This document shows, one piece after another, positions 63,288-64,000 of a stretch of DNA of 64,000 nucleotides. A model generated the notes under the pieces. That model made no database searches. It saw only the letters and a program-made list of their open reading frames with translations, and was not told where the DNA came from. Every line of letters starts with the position of its first letter. The stretch's first letter is position 1. A program made the translations under genes and the position numbers. Source of the stretch: Natronomonas salina (lineage in GTDB: Archaea; Halobacteriota; Halobacteria; Halobacteriales; Haloarculaceae); assembly GCF_013391105.1 (NCBI RefSeq), contig NZ_CP058335.1:558001-622000 (forward strand), read 5' to 3'.

Positions 63288-63881
63288 ATGGACGACGAGA
63301 CGGTATTCGAGTTCGAGGGATCGGGGAGTCGAGCGGAGATCGCGGCGTCGCTGCGCGCCATCACGGCCCAGCTGTCGGGTTCGGGACCGATTTCGCTGAC
63401 CGCCGGCGACGAGACCGTCTCGGTCCAGCCGGCAGAATCGATCGACTTCGAGGTCGAGGTCGAACGAGAGGGCGAGGACGGGGAGCGTCAAATCGAACTG
63501 GAGATCGAACTCGAGTGGCCGGAGAAGGCGGACGGAGAAACGGGGTCCGCTGGCGGTGCGGTCTCCTCGGACGGTGAATCCGAAACGACCGAGCCCGTGG
63601 GGGAAGCCGACGAAGCAGAGAGCGAGGCGGACGTCGTCGACCTCGAAGCGGACCACACACCGGCAGAACCGGAGGAGGGCGTCGCCGAGGCCGTCGGCAG
63701 CCTCGGGACCTTCGAGGTGTTCGAGGACCGCGCCGGCGAGTGGCGCTGGCGGTTGGTCCACCGCAACGGGAACGTCATCGCCACTAGCGGCGAGGGGTAC
63801 ACGCGCCGAAGAAACGCCGAGAAAGGACTCCGGAGCGTCGTCGAGAACGCTCCGGGGGCCGACGTGGTCGACGACCTATAG
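63288..63881 (+). CDS. amphi-Trp domain protein fused to a YegP/DUF1508 domain
   Basis: The 197-residue protein has an N-terminal amphi-Trp domain (about 1-80) with [35 protein letters not shown], then [22 protein letters not shown]. An acidic disordered linker covers about 85-145. A C-terminal YegP-type unit follows: [54 protein letters not shown]. Both modules are small and of unknown function; their fusion is typical of haloarchaea. The stop overlaps the next convergent gene by 6 bases. Confidence 0.85.
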   Translation: MDDETVFEFEGSGSRAEIAASLRAITAQLSGSGPISLTAGDETVSVQPAESIDFEVEVEREGEDGERQIELEIELEWPEKADGETGSAGGAVSSDGESETTEPVGEADEAESEADVVDLEADHTPAEPEEGVAEAVGSLGTFEVFEDRAGEWRWRLVHRNGNVIATSGEGYTRRRNAEKGLRSVVENAPGADVVDDL

Positions 63882-64000
63882 CAACAGCGAGACGATCGCG
63901 AGGATCAGGAAGACGGCGACCAGGATCTTCGCGATCTGCATGCTGACGCCCGCGATGTCGCGGGCCCCGACGACGGCGGCGATCAGCGCCAGGACGAAGA
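63876..64000 (-). CDS. DUF1328-type small membrane protein, N-terminus outside the window
   Basis: About 41 C-terminal codons are visible: [18 protein letters not shown], a short polar link, then [20 protein letters not shown]. This is the DUF1328 pattern of two short membrane helices around a GxxxIAG-type loop. Function is unknown. It is convergent with the amphi-Trp gene and its start lies beyond the right edge. Confidence 0.75.
   Translation of the reverse strand, partial: FVLALIAAVVGARDIAGVSMQIAKILVAVFLILAIVSLLL

Overview
The window is chromosomal DNA from a haloarchaeon (class Halobacteria). GC content is high and the proteins are acidic. Many exported proteins carry twin-arginine signals with lipoboxes. 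There are Bat-type HTH_10 regulators, archaeal trm5 and dphB, archaeal uL11/uL1/uL10/P1 ribosomal proteins, an S-layer glycoprotein and archaeosortases. I did not assign a genus.

Layout. 1-11 kb: end of a lipoprotein gene, a universal stress protein, a leftward peptide/nickel-type ABC transporter operon (binding protein, two permeases, fused double ATPase) followed by a CNNM/CorC-type protein, an HTH_10 regulator, an SLC13-type anion transporter and tRNA-Thr(CGT). 11-27 kb: a cell-surface region. It has a 1614-residue surface protein with a PGF-pre-PGF module, trm5, dphB, a membrane-protein gene broken by an IS200/IS605-type element, two archaeosortase genes on either side of a secreted transglutaminase-like protein and small ORFs, and the S-layer glycoprotein gene. 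27-34 kb: a decayed vapBC pair, a double-VOC protein, a membrane protein, a DRG-type GTPase, two small genes and two abutting tnpB units. 34-39.5 kb: rpl11, two unrelated inserted genes, then rpl1-rpl10-rpl12 behind a leader with an L1-site-like hairpin. 39.6-47 kb: secreted enzymes, a PadR regulator behind a mini-ORF, a GH15-type glucoamylase and cysS. 47-56 kb: acyl-CoA synthetase, cbiX with a DR2241-family partner, small housekeeping genes and two divergent EamA exporters. 54.5-59.6 kb: fatty-acid/acyl-CoA genes (SDR, Lrp regulator, HADH-crotonase fusion, PaaI thioesterase, MaoC hydratase). 59.6-64 kb: DUF2267 protein, winged-helix regulator, a third IS200/IS605-type element with a frameshifted tnpB, NRDE protein, amphi-Trp/YegP fusion and a DUF1328 fragment.

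Most interesting parts. First, a surface-processing locus at about 20.8-27.4 kb: one archaeosortase has a Cys-Arg-Arg active site and the other Cys-Arg-His/Gly. It also holds a transglutaminase-like exported protein and an S-layer glycoprotein whose anchor begins AGF instead of PGF. Second, three different TnpB lineages; two share the same two-hairpin right end although their proteins differ, and one of these lacks the usual RuvC-II glutamate. Two element ends coincide with host-gene stop codons.
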